NCBI GenBank assembly: GCA_032358165.1
Contig: JAALGY010000053.1
Span: 682,001-746,000, forward strand
From: Diplosphaera chodatii
Taxonomy: Eukaryota > Chlorophyta > Trebouxiophyceae > Prasiolales > Stichococcaceae
Reading direction: 5' to 3'
DNA length: 64,000 bases
Shown piece after piece: positions 55,101 through 64,000 of the stretch. How positions within the stretch are numbered: the first letter of the stretch is position 1; each line of letters starts with the position of its first letter. The notes under the pieces are model-generated. The model was given only the letters and a program-made list of their open reading frames with translations. It was not told where the DNA came from and searched no databases. The position numbers and the translations under genes are program-made.

Positions 55101-58100
55101 GATTTGGTTGTCAAGGTCAGCGATCCTGCCCTGTGCAGGCGAATGTGCTGACACTGGACGCCACGCTGGGGCCTCGGAGTGCACCGCTCCTGCAGCAGCT
55201 GCCGCCTGTCAACAGCAGCGCCGTGCAGGCAGCCTTCACGGTGAGCAGTTGCAATATCCCGTCCGTTGTCACACAGAACCTCCCCTGCAGGCATCATATG
55301 CTGCGGTCGCCAGATCAAGGCCAGGGGCGACACCTTGTCAGCAGCAGCTTGCACGCAGTCTGCATGCAGACCATGCCCTGCAAGCTTCGGCCGCCTTCTG
55401 GTGCTGACCACAATTGTCTGCCCGTGCAGCTGTCCACGCCGGCCAACGCGCAGGGCGCGCCGGTGGTGCCGTTCACTGTCCCCGAGCAGACGGCGATCGA
55501 GCTGGTGTTCCGCGGCGTGCTGCCGCCGCTCAGCAACGGTCTGGGGCCCCGCTGGGCACGCGTGCTGGGCTACTCGCCCGGCAAGACGGCGGCGGAGGGC
55601 GTCAATGTGACGCTGCTCATGTACAACAGCCAGACGCCGCTGTCCGAGTTCCTGACGGTGGGTCGGTGTTGGTGGCTGTGCTGGATTTTGATATTGAAGG
55701 TGCAACGCCTGCGCTGCGGTGCTCGTGATGCCACATCCTCCAGACCCGTGCATGCAGCATTGCACGTGCCCCACGTGCTGTGCTCCTGGGCAGCTGACGC
55801 CAGCCACCTCGTGTCAACAAGTGGCTTCGTGCTGCTGCAGCTCGTTGACGGCGCCCTCACTGAGCTGTCAGCGCTGCTCGCGCTGTCCGGGCTGCCCGTC
55901 ACGCTGACGCAGCAGTATGTGCGCCCAGTGGCCGGCTACACCCTGGAGGTGAGAGTCAACATGCACATGGCCTCCGCTCCGTCAAGTCTCCAGAAATCGG
56001 CTGTCTGTGTCCTGGCAACGAGTGCCCAGCTATCTGGTCATGATGCCTTCGGTCAGGACAAGCAGGCAACGGTGCTCGTGTTGGCTGTGATGGGTGCAAA
56101 GGCCACCGTCTTGCCCACCGTGCAGGCACAGCTGCGCGCTGCGCTGGGGTTGCCGGAGATCCTGTACCCAGTGCCGTCGCCGCCAAGCACGGCGTCCGCA
56201 GCGCCGCCGCCCGGCGACAGCGGCGGCGGCGGCGGCGTCTCTGGGGCAGTGGTCGGCGGCATCGTGGCCGGCGTGGTGGTGGCTGTTGGGCTCTTTGCCG
56301 CCTTGCTGGGTGAGTATTCTTTTCGTGCCTAGGGCTGTGCGGCACACCACCACACCATTTGCTGTGCTTTCTGCCTCTGCTGGAAGTGTGTTACACTCGC
56401 AATCAGTGTGTTTGTGGGATCTGCATCGTGTTGCCCTTCTGCTGACCTGCTGTGACACCCTTTGCGCAGCATTCTTCGTGTCGCGGGCTCGGAAGCGGAA
56501 GCGGGAAGCCGAGGCCGAGGAGATCCGGCTGGCGCGCTCCTCCAGCGGCACCAGCATGGACAGCAAGAGCTTCCGGCGGCGGCCCGACGACTCCGCCGAG
56601 CAGGTGAGTGCACCAACACTGGGTGCTCAGACATGCTACTGTAGCGTCGTCATGCGACATAGGCAAGCGCTGTTCCGCTTGAGGGTCGACACAGTTGTAG
56701 TTATGTGGTTTGTCCCTGCGCTGCAGCTCCACCAGAATGGCAGTGGCCGCACCATGCTCAACGGCAGCCCGCACGGGACCTTTTCCCTGCCGCAATCCCT
56801 CACCAAGCAGTCCATCGGTGCGCTTGCTTTGCGAGGTTTCTGGTGCTGTCGCTGCTTGGCGTCTCCTCCAACCGTCACACGGTCTTCTGAGCATTGCAGT
56901 GTACGTTTATGGACTGCAGCTGGGATGTTGGTTGACGTCAAGCTGTGTCTCCTGTGCTGCAGGGCAGCTGGATGCGGCGCTGCAGGGGTGGGACATTGAT
57001 GCGCAGAACATCGAGATCTGTCGCGATGCCAAGGGGGAGCCCTGGCTCCTGGGCGAGGGCAGCTACGGCAAGGTGCGACCAGGGCTGTACAAGGGAGTTC
57101 AGAATGCACTGCACCTTTTGCTGCCCCTGCCGCTAGCATAAGATGCGGGCCATCGTCAAGCTGATTTGGCACTGAGTGCATTTGCACTGCCAACCGCCCA
57201 TGCTGCATCCTGACAGCGCCGCTGGTGGGGCTGCAGGTGTACCGCGGGCTGCGGGGCGGGGTGCAGGACATTGCAGTCAAGGTGCTGCACGCCAGCGACG
57301 AGGCCCAGACGCGCGCCTTCCGCAAGGTGCCTGCAACTGCCTCAACCTCAAACCATCCTATTTGTGCGTCCGTTTTGATATGGTCCGGTGTCCCGACGCT
57401 GCCCTTCCAACGCTCACTTGTGCCCACACGCTGCTCATGCTGTGGCGGCTTCCGTCAACCCGCAGGAGATCAGCATCCTAAAGTCCATCAGCTACGACCG
57501 CAACATCGTGCAGTTCTACGGCGCGGTGCTGACGGAGCGCCCCATGCTCGTGCTGGAGTACATGGAGGTGCGCCCACCGTCGACTGGACGCCACTCACGG
57601 GCTGCCATTCGTGTGCTCCCCATGCTTCGACCCGGCTGTCGACGCTTGGTTCGACAGCCAGGCTCAGCAAGACGCCGCTCGGCCAGGATCTGATAACTTC
57701 TATTGAAGATCAACCAGTGAAATGTGTTGCACTGAGCCCTGGGTTGAGACACAGCTCTGACACGCTCGACTAATAACACTGCATACTGTTCGACTGCAGG
57801 GTGGCGACCTGCGGGCAGCGCTGAACGATGACCCGCACGGCGAGCTGCGCTGGTATCGCCGCGGGCAGTCCATCGCGCTGGACATCGCGCGTGGCCTCCA
57901 CTTCCTGCACTCGCATGACGTGAGCAACACTGCCTTTGACACAGTTCCTATGATGGCGGCTGACTGACAAGAAGTCCATTTATGCATGCGTCCTGTGGTG
58001 CACTCACAACCCTCGCAGCAGCACGTGGGACGCAGCAGCCAGGTTGCAGCAACCAGTGGCAGCTGAGCCCTGCGACTCATATCTGCAGGTCATGCATTCG

Positions 58101-59668
58101 GACATGAAGGCGCGCAACGTGCTGCTGAGCAAGGGGCGCGAGACGGCCAAGATCAGCGATGTCGGCGTGGCGCGGTACCTCAATGAGTGTGCCACTGCCA
58201 CGCAGTCCAACTACGTCGCCTGGACCTTTGCATACGCAGGTGTGCACATCTCATATTGTGCCTGGCTGCTGAGGCATCACACAGCTGGAACGTCGTATGT
58301 AAAACTGATCTCTATTCACAGTTTCCATGTTTAAGCTGCTCACATGGTAGCAGGCGGTGCGCGTGAAAACGAAGGGGATGGCACGCAACAGCCTGTGAAT
58401 GAACGTGCTGATGGGTGCATTGCTGGTGTGCTGCAGCCCCCGAGATCTTGCTGAATCAGAAGATCAGCGAGAAGGCGGACGTCTACAGCTTTGGCGTAAT
58501 GCTGTGGGAGATTGTGACAGGTATCGCGCCCGTGCGTGGCGGCTTGTCAGATGTCAGCGTCCCAGAGGACTGCCCAGCTGAGATCTCGGATCTTATCAAG
58601 GTGGGAGACTGACTGCTGCATGTGCATGAGTGCTTGTGTTTGCACATCTGGTCACGCCTTGCACTGGCAGCATTGCTTTGTGCTGCCCCGAGCCCATTGG
58701 TCATGTTGCCCTAGCAGCCGCAATGCATTGAAGCCTTTAGTCTCACCGCGCCCTGTCAGGTGCGGCAGCTCATGCCATATCCACATGGTTGTGCAGGCCT
58801 GCCTGTCGGTGGACTCCGACCTGCGGCCGACCGCCAAGCGGTGCTTCCAGATCATCCGCGCCTCCAACACGGGGGAGGATGCCGCGGAGCTGCAGCCCAC
58901 CTTCAGCCCCAGCCACCTGTCCACCGGCGGGTCTTCAGCCTCCCTGTCGGCGCTGACCATCGACAGGTAGGTTCCAGTCTGAAACCTACCTGCTACCCTG
59001 TGAGGCTTCACCCTCCAACCGTCGTGTTAGTGGAGGTCGTAGCATGTGCAAAGCTGTGGCGTCAGCCCTACCTGCAGGCGCCTGTCACTTAGCATGTGTG
59101 CCCTGCCCCTGCAGCATTGCGGAGCCGATCGTCGGGGGAACCTACAGCGCGCCGACCAGCTACCTCGGCAGCGCCCCGGGCAGCGTGCGTGCCAGCAGCG
59201 ACTCGGCCGCAAACGGCACGTACAGCGGGTACCCCACCGGCGTCGGCAGCACCGGCGGCAGCTGGGACTGGTCCATGGCGGACCGCCTGCCCAGGTGTGC
59301 TGCGGCCTGACGCCACTTTGCAGTGTTTAAGAAGTGTTCCTCCTCCAGGGACAGCCCTCTGTCCTACATGCCAGAAGGTGTGCAGGCATGAACGTGTGCT
59401 TGGGCTGCGCTGCCGGCTCATGAACCAGGCAGCTGACACTCGGACGGTCAGCAGTTCCTTTGGCTGAGGTTTGGTGTCACTCCCTGCTTGCAGCGCGCGG
59501 CGGTCCAGCGTTGCCTCGGACACCAGCGCAGGCAGCGCGCCCAGCCGCCTGCGCCACGGCAGCAGCTCTTGGCAGCACGGCGAGGCAGGCGGCGGGGAGG
59601 CCCCCCCGCAGCACCTACAGCGTCCGCCGTCACCGCTTCAGCAGCAGCTGGAGCAGCCAGAGGACTAG
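52182..59668 (+). CDS. receptor-like protein kinase with duplicated ectodomain
   Basis: Single-pass membrane kinase, about 1251 aa. Exons: 52182-52408, 52514-52695, 52837-53042, 53171-53275, 53401-53604, 53750-53863, 53961-54116, 54293-54476, 54624-54739, 54928-55020, 55139-55240, 55430-55657, 55841-55948, 56066-56309, 56470-56603, 56727-56817, 56963-57072, 57237-57326, 57466-57567, 57800-57919, 58089-58239, 58437-58600, 58797-58966, 59115-59294, 59494-59668. Signal peptide [20 protein letters not shown], a Pro-rich hinge, two related ectodomain repeats (about residues 76-346 and 399-675), then a membrane segment ([20 protein letters not shown]) and a basic stop-transfer (SRARKRKRE). Kinase motifs: [19 protein letters not shown] (K883), E899, HSDMKARN (D977), DVG (D996), [18 protein letters not shown]. 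Overall TKL-like and probably active. The Ser/Gly-rich tail follows. Uncertain: the exon 14 acceptor (56066 or 56126). The ligand is unknown. Confidence 0.9.
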
Positions 59669-60381
59669 TTATGCGGCTTGCCGTGAGGGCAACCGCTGGC
59701 AATCCAGGAGCACACCACCTTGCTGCGATGCTGGCACATGTTCTGCCCCTGGATGCAGCCTTGGCGCAGGGGCGGATTATAAAGAAACTTCAGCACTGCA
59801 GTTTTTGGCAGGGTCAAGCCCACTTGATTTGGGTGTTGGTGCGTCGGGACCCGCACCTTGAGACTTTCGTGGCTGGCGCCTTCACCTATTGTACAGCTCA
59901 GGTCGGTGTCGAGGCATTGCGGAACTGTTTTGTGCACTCTTCTTAGGATGTTCGTGGTGCTGCGGGCGCGGCCTTGGCGCTGCTTAGCGTGCCCCAGTTG
60001 CTGACTGGTTTGTCAGGAGTTGATCACCGCCTGCGTGGGAAACTGTGTCACTGCTGGTGACTGCTGGTTTGCAAACTCGGATGACGTGTCAAGTCTCCCC
60101 GGAGTACCGATCTCTGCATTGTAGGTATAGCTACTGCAGCGTGTTCAATTACACCCTGCCGGAGAGCCGGACTGCCACCAGGGGTAGTGAGGTCAAGGGG
60201 CACGTGCCAGCGTGCTGTGCATGCGATGCCTAGCGGTGTGTATCCAGCATCGCTGCAGTTCACTAAACAACGCTGATGCAGATCAATGATCTGCAGAGTG
60301 ATTCGTTGTAGCTGCAAATACGTTTCACACCAATAATCATCTGCATTTCAGCCCGACGTGAAGGCAAGCACGCTCTGCACG
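59669..60381. other. intergenic region
   Basis: Kinase 3' UTR and the promoter of the F-box gene. No gene recognised. Confidence 0.55.
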
Positions 60382-63300
60382 ATGGCCAAAGCAAAGAAAG
60401 CCGCCTCGCGGAAGGCTGCCAACAAGCAAGCGAGAGGCGCTAAAGTCAACGCACGTCGTCGTCCATCCGCCACATTCACCTCGCTGCCTCCCGAGTTGCT
60501 CAGGAAGATTCTGGCATTGACCGGTCGGCCTGCTGCCTATGCCACCGTGTGCAGGTGCAAAACGGGGTCCGGCAGAATGCATGTAGTGAAATACACGTTG
60601 ACAAGTCACACGGTTGCTGGTGCAAATCTGCAGTGTGTAGCAGATGGGCAAGCAAGTGCAGCAAGCGCATGTTTATTTCAAGTGACAGCATTGCTATGTC
60701 AGGTCCTGGGAGCATGTTCTGAGCGACAGCACCAGCACCAGCAGCTTGTGGAGACATGTGAGTCGGAAGCCGAATGCTTGGCTGCCTGGTGTGCAGCTGC
60801 AAGTGCATGGTTGTGCATGCTGCTGATAGCTCTCCTGATGTGCTGCTGCCGAGACCATCGTGATACGCTGTTCAGGCCAGACATGCACCCTGTTGCAGGT
60901 CGACCTGTGGGGCAGAAGGAAGAACGCGATCGATGTTCCAGACGCAGCACAGCATGGTGGCGATTTGTGCAGCTGGCTACGGCGGCGTGCAAAGGCAGTG
61001 CACAGCATAACCTTCCACCACTTTACAGTGCGATCGCGGTTCCCTTGCCTATACTGGGCAGTATGCTAGACATGCATGAGTGATTATTCATCACGTCGTC
61101 CGAGCAGCTGCTCATACAGAGTTACTACTTATGGCCCTACAGTCTCTTTCCATCGCCCTCAGCACGGCACTGGGGCTGCTGTCGTACGCACCGCTGCAGA
61201 AGCTGGAGTTTGACCAGTGCCTCATCGAGGACGAGGCACGGTGGCATTGCAGTGTGAAGCTTGTCAAGTCATCTGCCGGACATGCAAGCGCTTTGCCGCA
61301 TCTGCGATGTGCATGGCTGTGCAGAACAAATCGAAACAGAACCTACTTGGTCACAAGCTCATCACTGCTTGCAGCTGCTGCTGGCGCTGCGGGTCACAAC
61401 TAGCATCACGCACTTGCGCTTGCAGTCTCTGACTGACTTTAGAGATGATGGCGTCAAGGTGCGGTCAACGGGAACTGTCACAGGCTCAAGAGCATCTCGA
61501 GCACCTGGGGAGCATTTTGACATGTTTTGTGTGAACATAGTCCCGTCGCTCGTCAGCACGACTCTCCTGATGAGCAGCTGGTGCACAGCACACTGTGCAT
61601 CAGCCGAGGTGCCCACCCAGTGCTGCAGGTTCAGAAGCTGGGCAGAGCGGTCGCCGGCCTGCCATTATTGGAAAATCTCGAGGTGGGGCAGCATCTGGTG
61701 CTGCTGTACACGGCTTGGTCCATATGCAAGACTGTGTTGCCTTGCTGAAGGCTGAGCCGCAGGCATTGAGGGCATTCCTGTCCTGATTTTTGCATTTCAT
61801 ATCGCCCTATGCAGCACGCATGCGAACGTTGGCAACTGTGTCGTGCAGGTGCGCTTCAGGGGGACATTTGCTGGCTACAGCAAGGACTTCAGGTGGCCCA
61901 ATGCGATCTGCAACAGCACCAACTTGACACGGCTGACCATCGACCGGGTCAAGGACCTGCCGGCCAACCTCGGCAACCTGGTTAGTGTTCCAAAATCCCA
62001 TGATTATGCTTTGCATACGAAATCTGCGGCGAGGAAGCCGCCATCACACTCGAGCGGAGTTATGGCACGCTGGCGCTGCACATGTGTTGTGCAGACTTCT
62101 CATCGCGAAAGGCTGCTCATCAGGCTCCCTCTCTTGATCAAGGCATCAACGCCATGCACAGGTCAACCTCCAGGCGCTGACGCTGTATGGCACGGGGGTC
62201 AACAAGCTGCCTTCTTCTGTGGGGCAGCTGACGAAGCTGACGAGCCTGACGAACTCATTTCTGGGCAAGCGCGAGGGAGCGTACCATCATCAGATTGCTC
62301 GAACTCTCATCCCATCGGAGGCTGCAGGTGGATATGGCTGGTGCTGATGCTGCATCGTTGATACTAGCATTGCTGCAGGTGGATATGGCTGGTGCTGATG
62401 CTGCATCGTTGATACTAGCATTGCTGCATGGGCTGCTCTAGCAAGAACCGTGACCCGTTCAAGTCCAATAACTGCCTCATGCCAACCCTGCCTCCTGCAG
62501 GCATGACAGCGCTGCAGCGGCTATCATTGACCACAGTGGAGTGCCCAGCAAACCTGTCAGAGCTTTGCACACTGAGGAACCTCTCCATTGGCGACCTGTC
62601 GCCCTGGGACCTGACAACTGCAGGGAAGCTGCAGGTAGGTACAAGGATGGCAGGGCCGGCACACGCGTATCGAAGGCCCTGAAAGCTGTGGCTATGCTGC
62701 TCACTGGCAGGATTGCGCCAGTCTGACAATGGGGTCAATGTTGGTCTTGTTGCAATGATTCCCAACGGTCTCCCGCTAAGCTACGCCCGTCTGCTTGCCT
62801 AGGCTGCGGTGGCAAAGATGCCTGGACTCCACTCTTTGCGGCTGCATCACTGCCGCTGCCCTTCCACGCTTCGTCACATGGCGGGCCTGCGTGACATCCT
62901 CGCCAGCACGCCCCAGCTGATGGTGCGCTCACCGTCTGATGCGTATGCATGAATTGGGGCAATTGTCATTCTCTGTGCTATCAAACCCGAAGCCAGCATC
63001 TGCCGAATGTGGATGTAACATACCAAGTTGTGATGCCCCTCAATCTCTGTCGCTGATGTGACTGCTGGTCTGTTGCTTGTTGCACGAACCCACACACTGC
63101 TAACATGGCCCAGATTTTCGCAAGGTGAGTGACGCCTCCTGTGTGTCGTGGCATAGGACCTTCGCCTGGACCACAATCAGATGCATTTCCTGGAAACAGG
63201 CGCGCTGGGACCATATGTGACTGCCCTTTGCGAGCTGGACCTTGGTGGCAACTGCTTCGATGTCGTGAGTACATCACGCAGACCTCAGCATGATGTAAGC

Positions 63301-64000
63301 CAGAACATGTCTTCCGGCAAAGGGCCAATTGGTACACATATCGAGCAGGAAGCAAAAGGATGCCTTCGTTGCAGCAGACTGCCGGTCAGCTGCACTTCAC
63401 ACGATTCAAGCGCAGCCTGCAAGCCTTTGCATGCTGCTCCGCAGATACCGAAGGATCTGGAGCAGGCTGTGGGCTGCCGCACACTGACGCTCAGCCTCGT
63501 GCCCGGCACCATGCACAGGGAGTTTGACAGCCGGGCCGCGGCGCAGCGCAGCCCACTGCTGGCGATGTCGCAGCTGCGTGCGCTGCGGCTGGCACAGCCC
63601 AACTGGAAGGGCAGTGATGTGGAAGCTGTGCTGCACCTGCGCCAGGCGAGCCCTTTTTGCGACTCAAATATGCGACCATGCTGTCTTGAGTGTGTGCATG
63701 CAGCAGTTGACTCGTGGTCGTGTCGTATACCTTGGTGGGATGGTTAGCTGTGAAGGCTCATGCAGCACGATGCAAACAGTGACTTCACCAGCAATTGACT
63801 GCGCAAGCTGCAGCATGCTGCTTGCTGATGTCTATGGAGTGGAACGTCCACAGGCCTTCGACGCCCGGCGTTTGCCCCACGGGCAGCGTGTCGTCATGAC
63901 ATGCCCGCAGGACGCACCGCATGTGCCTTCGTCGCGAGATGGCCTGCCTCCATCCAAGTCCTCGGTGTGCGCGATGCACCACGCGGTGTTCCAGGGCCTG
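60382..64000 (+). CDS. F-box / leucine-rich repeat protein, 3' end outside window
   Basis: Probable substrate receptor of an SCF ubiquitin ligase. Exons: 60382-60554, 60703-60757, 60899-61027, 61143-61235, 61375-61458, 61629-61682, 61849-61980, 62162-62264, 62501-62634, 62803-62922, 63157-63264, 63445-63645, 63854-64000 (open). The N-terminus is Lys/Ala/Arg-rich (MAKAKKAASRKAANKQARGA). The F-box spans three exons: FTSLPPELLRKILALTG, then VCR-SWEHVLSDS, then LWRH-VDLWGRR. LRR-like segments follow: LLSYAPLQKLEFDQCLIEDE, LRVTTSITHLRLQSLTD, CNSTNLTRLTIDRVKDLPAN, LQALTLYGTGVNKLPSSVGQ, CTLRNLSIGDLS, LCELDLGGNCFDV. Introns starting at 61236, 62265 and 63646 join in phase only with GC donors. A 51-bp tandem duplication sits in the intron at 62265-62500. 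The C-terminal part after the LRRs is not recognised. Confidence 0.82.
62321..62422 (+). repeat. perfect 51-bp tandem duplication in an intron of the F-box gene
   Basis: Two identical 51-bp copies, 62321-62371 and 62372-62422, each beginning GCTGCAGGTGGATATGG, followed by a partial third start. Each copy contains CTGCAG|GT, which resembles both a splice acceptor and a donor. The unit is a multiple of three. Confidence 0.95.

Noticed and set aside
55025..56332. Single 435-codon ORF as an independent gene
   Set aside because: It reads through several introns of the receptor kinase; splicing is required to reproduce the ectodomain repeat and the membrane segment.
1..64000. CRISPR arrays, insertion sequences, tRNA or rRNA genes, viral insertions
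   Set aside because: No spaced direct repeats, transposase or reverse transcriptase motifs, cloverleaf signatures or capsid-like genes were seen on reading both strands.

Overview
The window is nuclear DNA of a GC-rich, intron-dense eukaryote, most likely a green alga; a trebouxiophyte such as a Coccomyxa or Chlorella relative is my guess, not shown directly. The evidence is short GT-AG introns in nearly every gene, plastid- and mitochondrion-targeted products of bacterial type, plant-type families (plant bZIP, DUF3755, DUF1995, RHD3, a receptor-like kinase) and TGTAA motifs after some stops, the poly(A) signal typical of chlorophytes. I see no tRNA, rRNA, CRISPR array, transposon or prokaryotic operon. 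All gene models were spliced by eye using reading phase, GT/GC-AG ends and family motifs; most join in phase from start to stop. About 160 introns are modelled.

Layout. 1-6.4 kb (minus): a CCCH zinc-finger RNA-binding protein running off the left edge, and a gene joining two CCCH fingers to a C-terminal U-box. 6.9-7.8 kb (plus): intronless plastid ribosomal protein uL3. 8.4-11.5 kb (minus): a bZIP factor. 12.5-20.8 kb (plus): mitochondrial bL27, a DUF3755 Myb-like nuclear protein and a secreted bicupin of oxalate decarboxylase type. 21.6-24.3 kb (minus): a bZIP-like protein without a recognisable basic region. 24.6-27.7 kb (plus): a histone deacetylase with a possible organellar presequence. 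28.4-30.7 kb (minus): a classic plant bZIP. 31.1-31.8 kb (plus): a small plastid membrane protein. 32.4-36.9 kb (minus): the ER-shaping GTPase RHD3/SEY1. 37.4-41.0 kb (plus): NOP58. 41.5-43.2 kb (minus): a DUF1995 plastid protein. 43.5-49.0 kb (minus): an ubinuclein/HPC2 homologue. 49.6-51.1 kb (plus): mitochondrial uL1. 52.2-59.7 kb (plus): a 25-exon receptor-like kinase. 60.4 kb to the right edge (plus): an F-box/LRR protein, incomplete.

The genes are mainly housekeeping and regulatory and do not form a pathway. Several share short divergent intergenic regions (24.3-24.6, 30.7-31.1 and 36.9-37.4 kb). The most unusual points are the CCCH plus U-box fusion, a receptor kinase whose ectodomain is an internal duplication with matching intron positions, very small exons (13-35 nt), and seven introns best explained by GC-AG splicing.
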